8,560 nucleotides of DNA from Kordiimonadaceae bacterium. Lineage in GTDB: Bacteria > Pseudomonadota > Alphaproteobacteria > Sphingomonadales > Emcibacteraceae. The notes beneath the pieces are model-generated. The model was not told the origin of the DNA. It saw nothing but the letters and a program-made list of their open reading frames with translations, and did no database searches. Where the stretch lies: the NCBI GenBank assembly GCA_018699075.1, contig JABIPV010000398.1, positions 1 to 8,560 on the forward strand, given 5' to 3'. The position numbers were made by a program, and so were the translations under genes. Positions 6,745-8,560 of this stretch are shown piece by piece (the stretch's first letter is position 1; every line of letters starts with the position of its first letter).

Positions 6745-8160
6745 TTAATGTTGATCCTTGATCCTCGTTAAACTTTCTTCTTTTCCTAACCAATCTAAGA
6801 CTTCGGAAATTCCTGGTGAAACGTTACTGCCAGTAAGGGCCGCCCTTAAAGGTTGTGCCACTTTACCAAATCCTATTTCTTCGGTTTCAACGAATTTTTC
6901 GATGGTAGATTGTAAAGTATCTTTGTTCCAATCACTTACTTCGCATAATTGCGAGTGTATTTTACCAAGAACCACCTTTGCATCATCATTTAAAGCCTTC
7001 ATGGCTTTTGGTATTATTATTAGCGGACGAGAAGCAAACAAGAATGCAGCATTATCCGCTAAATCGATTAAGTTCTTTGCCCGGTTCTTTAATTCGCCGA
7101 GGGCATTTTGCAAAGTTGCTTTTTCATCATCCGTTAATGAGCGTTCTAATTTTTGTTCTAAAAAAGGTAAGCAACCATTTGCCAGTGTTTGATCACTAGC
7201 TGTTTCACGCATATAAATACCGTTTAAATTTTCAAGTTTGGTAAAATCAAAACGAGAAGGTGATTTCCCGACGCCATCAAGATCAAACCATTCGATGGCT
7301 TGAGTTTCAGAAATAACTTCATCATCACCATGGCCCCAACCAAGACGGAGTAGATAGTTTTTAAGTGCATCCGGCAAATACCCCATGTCGCGGTAGGCAT
7401 CAACACCAAGCGCACCATGGCGCTTGGAAAGTTTGGCACCGTCAGGACCATGAATTAGAGGAATGTGTGCATATATGGGAAGTTCCCAACCAATAGCTAA
7501 AATGAGTTGAGCTTGTCTTGCCGCATTTGTTAAATGATCATCACCGCGAATTACATGCGTAACGCCCATATCGTAATCATCAACAACAACGGATAACATA
7601 TAAGTAGGCGAACCATCAGCGCGCAGCAAGATCATGTCATCTAATTGCTCATTTTGTGTGATGACATCGCCTTGGACCAAATCAGCAATAAGTGTTTGCC
7701 CTTCTTTTGGTGCCTTAAAGCGGATTACAGGATCAACACCTTCAGGTGCTTCCGATCTGTCGCGGTCACGCCAACGGCCATCGTAGCCTAGCGGGCGTCC
7801 TTCAGCCTTTGCTGTTTCGCGCATCTCGGTCAGTTCTTCTTTGGAAGAGTAGCAACGATATGCTTTACCTTGCGCAAGAAGTTTGTGTACGATCTCTGCA
7901 TGACGTTCACGATTAGCATATTGAAAAACAACCTCATTATCGGCTTTTAAGCCTAACCAATTAAGGCCTTCAAAAATAGCATCAACCGCTTCATCAGTTG
8001 ATCTCTTTCGGTCAGTATCTTCCACTCGAATACGAAATTCACCACCATGATGGCGCGTGAATAGCCAATTGAATAGAGCGGTTCTGGCTCCACCAATGTG
8101 TAAAAATCCCGTAGGGGATGGTGCAAATCGAGTTACTACTTTCTTCATTTGAGTTACCAT
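6745..8160 (-). CDS. gltX: Glutamate--tRNA ligase (class I)
   Basis: This 471-residue enzyme charges tRNA with glutamate. The class I signature appears as APSPTGFLHIGG (13-24, HIGH-like His21-Gly24) and the KMSKS loop as KLSKR (243-247). Other GluRS landmarks are RVEDTD (45-50) and VIRGDDHL (203-210). The anticodon-binding part is about 320-471. Length is normal. Three of the four zinc ligands of E. coli GluRS appear replaced: Cys103 remains, but Ser105, Trp130 and Asp132 stand at the other positions. This is common in the family. The start at 8160 is chosen over the internal Met5 because GGAG lies four bases upstream of it. Many alphaproteobacteria carry two GluRS paralogues, one of which may charge tRNA-Gln; which type this is cannot be told here. 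The position between gltA and comEC is conserved in the class. Confidence 0.95.
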   Translation of the reverse strand: MVTQMKKVVTRFAPSPTGFLHIGGARTALFNWLFTRHHGGEFRIRVEDTDRKRSTDEAVDAIFEGLNWLGLKADNEVVFQYANRERHAEIVHKLLAQGKAYRCYSSKEELTEMRETAKAEGRPLGYDGRWRDRDRSEAPEGVDPVIRFKAPKEGQTLIADLVQGDVITQNEQLDDMILLRADGSPTYMLSVVVDDYDMGVTHVIRGDDHLTNAARQAQLILAIGWELPIYAHIPLIHGPDGAKLSKRHGALGVDAYRDMGYLPDALKNYLLRLGWGHGDDEVISETQAIEWFDLDGVGKSPSRFDFTKLENLNGIYMRETASDQTLANGCLPFLEQKLERSLTDDEKATLQNALGELKNRAKNLIDLADNAAFLFASRPLIIIPKAMKALNDDAKVVLGKIHSQLCEVSDWNKDTLQSTIEKFVETEEIGFGKVAQPLRAALTGSNVSPGISEVLDWLGKEESLTRIKDQH

Positions 8161-8209
8161 GAAGCTCCGGTTGTTTTAAATTTTGATTTAACACAGCGAA
8201 ATAAATGAG

Positions 8210-8227
8210 ATGTATTAGAAAATACAT
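8210..8227. repeat. 7-bp inverted repeat in the gltX/comEC divergent region
   Basis: ATGTATT (8210-8216) and AATACAT (8221-8227) form a perfect inverted repeat around the 4-base spacer AGAA. It lies about 50 bases upstream of the gltX start and about 50 bases upstream of the likely comEC -10 box. It could be a regulator site or a weak hairpin. It does not match the GTTC-N7-GTTC pattern of alphaproteobacterial LexA. A chance origin in AT-rich DNA is possible. Confidence 0.4.
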
Positions 8228-8277
8228 ATTTTATATAAATGTCATCACTGCTTGATTTTGTTGAACTTTTATTAGCA

Positions 8278-8283
8278 TATAAT
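8278..8283 (+). promoter_or_regulatory. Candidate -10 box for comEC
   Basis: A perfect TATAAT hexamer lies 22 bases before the proposed TTG start of comEC. No good -35 box is found at standard spacing: TTGATT at 8252-8257 is 20 bases away and TTGAAC at 8261-8266 only 11. Transcription would begin at about 8290 and would include the GGAAG ribosome site at 8295-8299. Confidence 0.35.
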
Positions 8284-8305
8284 AGGGCAGAAATGGAAGC
8301 TTTTT

Positions 8306-8560
8306 TTGAAAAAAAAGTTTGCGATATTATTTGGGGAGCATCTTATTCTATCAACCATAAATTATTTTAAGTCACAGTTTTACTTGGAACATGAGCAATA
8401 TGTGCTGATGATTCCCATTTTATTAGGTATTGGAGTTGGTGTATTTTTTTCTGGGTATATTCATTTTAATTTTTTCATGGTTTCAATTTGTTCAATTGTA
8501 GGCTTTTTTACTGCGTTATTAATCGGTCAAAAATTTCCATTTTTAAAATATTTAATTTTG
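8306..8560 (+). CDS. comEC: ComEC/Rec2-like competence protein, N-terminal part (partial)
   Basis: An open frame runs from a stop at 8273-8275 to the window end. The visible 85 residues hold a short basic start (MKKKFAILFGEHLI), then LEHEQYVLMIPILLGIGVGVFF and further hydrophobic segments. This resembles the ComEC N-terminus, where a charged stretch with Glu precedes a membrane helix of the form W-x-P-x-x-x-G-x-G. ComEC forms the inner-membrane channel for uptake of single-stranded DNA. No ATG exists in this frame before the homologous region; TTG at 8306 is favoured because GGAAG (8295-8299) lies six bases upstream, with a TATAAT before it. The place beside gltX, divergent from it, matches the common alphaproteobacterial order and is a major part of the argument. 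The DNA-uptake domains lie outside the window. Confidence 0.66.
   Translation, partial: MKKKFAILFGEHLILSTINYFKSQFYLEHEQYVLMIPILLGIGVGVFFSGYIHFNFFMVSICSIVGFFTALLIGQKFPFLKYLIL

Noticed and set aside
6758..7192. A 144-codon plus-strand ORF opposite gltX
   Set aside because: It is fully antisense to a well-supported gltX and its translation resembles no family I know; it is a shadow of the real gene.

Overview
The window looks like a chromosomal housekeeping segment of an AT-rich alphaproteobacterium. The gene order dxr - rseP - bamA - skp/ompH - fabZ - (convergent) gltA - gltX - (divergent) comEC is the order typical of that class, and RseP has the short, single-PDZ form common there. No phage, transposon, CRISPR or RNA gene was seen. 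I cannot name a genus.

Layout. Positions 1-4217 hold a tightly packed plus-strand run: the last codons of dxr (isoprenoid synthesis), rseP (intramembrane protease), bamA (outer-membrane protein assembly) and a Skp/OmpH-like periplasmic chaperone. The dxr/rseP and bamA/skp junctions have one base between genes, and the run ends at a clear intrinsic terminator (4241-4270). After a short AT-rich gap, fabZ (fatty-acid dehydratase) and gloA (glyoxalase I) form a second plus-strand unit, closed by a hairpin that can serve both strands (5215-5245). From there gltA (citrate synthase) and gltX (glutamyl-tRNA synthetase) run on the minus strand. A 145-bp divergent region separates gltX from the first codons of a ComEC/Rec2-like DNA-uptake channel gene, which appears to start at a TTG codon and runs off the window.

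The main point of interest is what is absent. In most alphaproteobacteria the same cluster carries lpxD between skp and fabZ, and lpxA-lpxI-lpxB between fabZ and gltA. Here both slots lack the lipid A genes: the first holds only a terminator and a candidate promoter, and the second holds gloA. fabZ, which is needed for general fatty-acid synthesis, is intact between them. The lipid A genes may have moved elsewhere, or this lineage may have lost lipid A while keeping the BAM/Skp outer-membrane machinery. The window alone cannot decide between these. All full-length genes in the window look intact.
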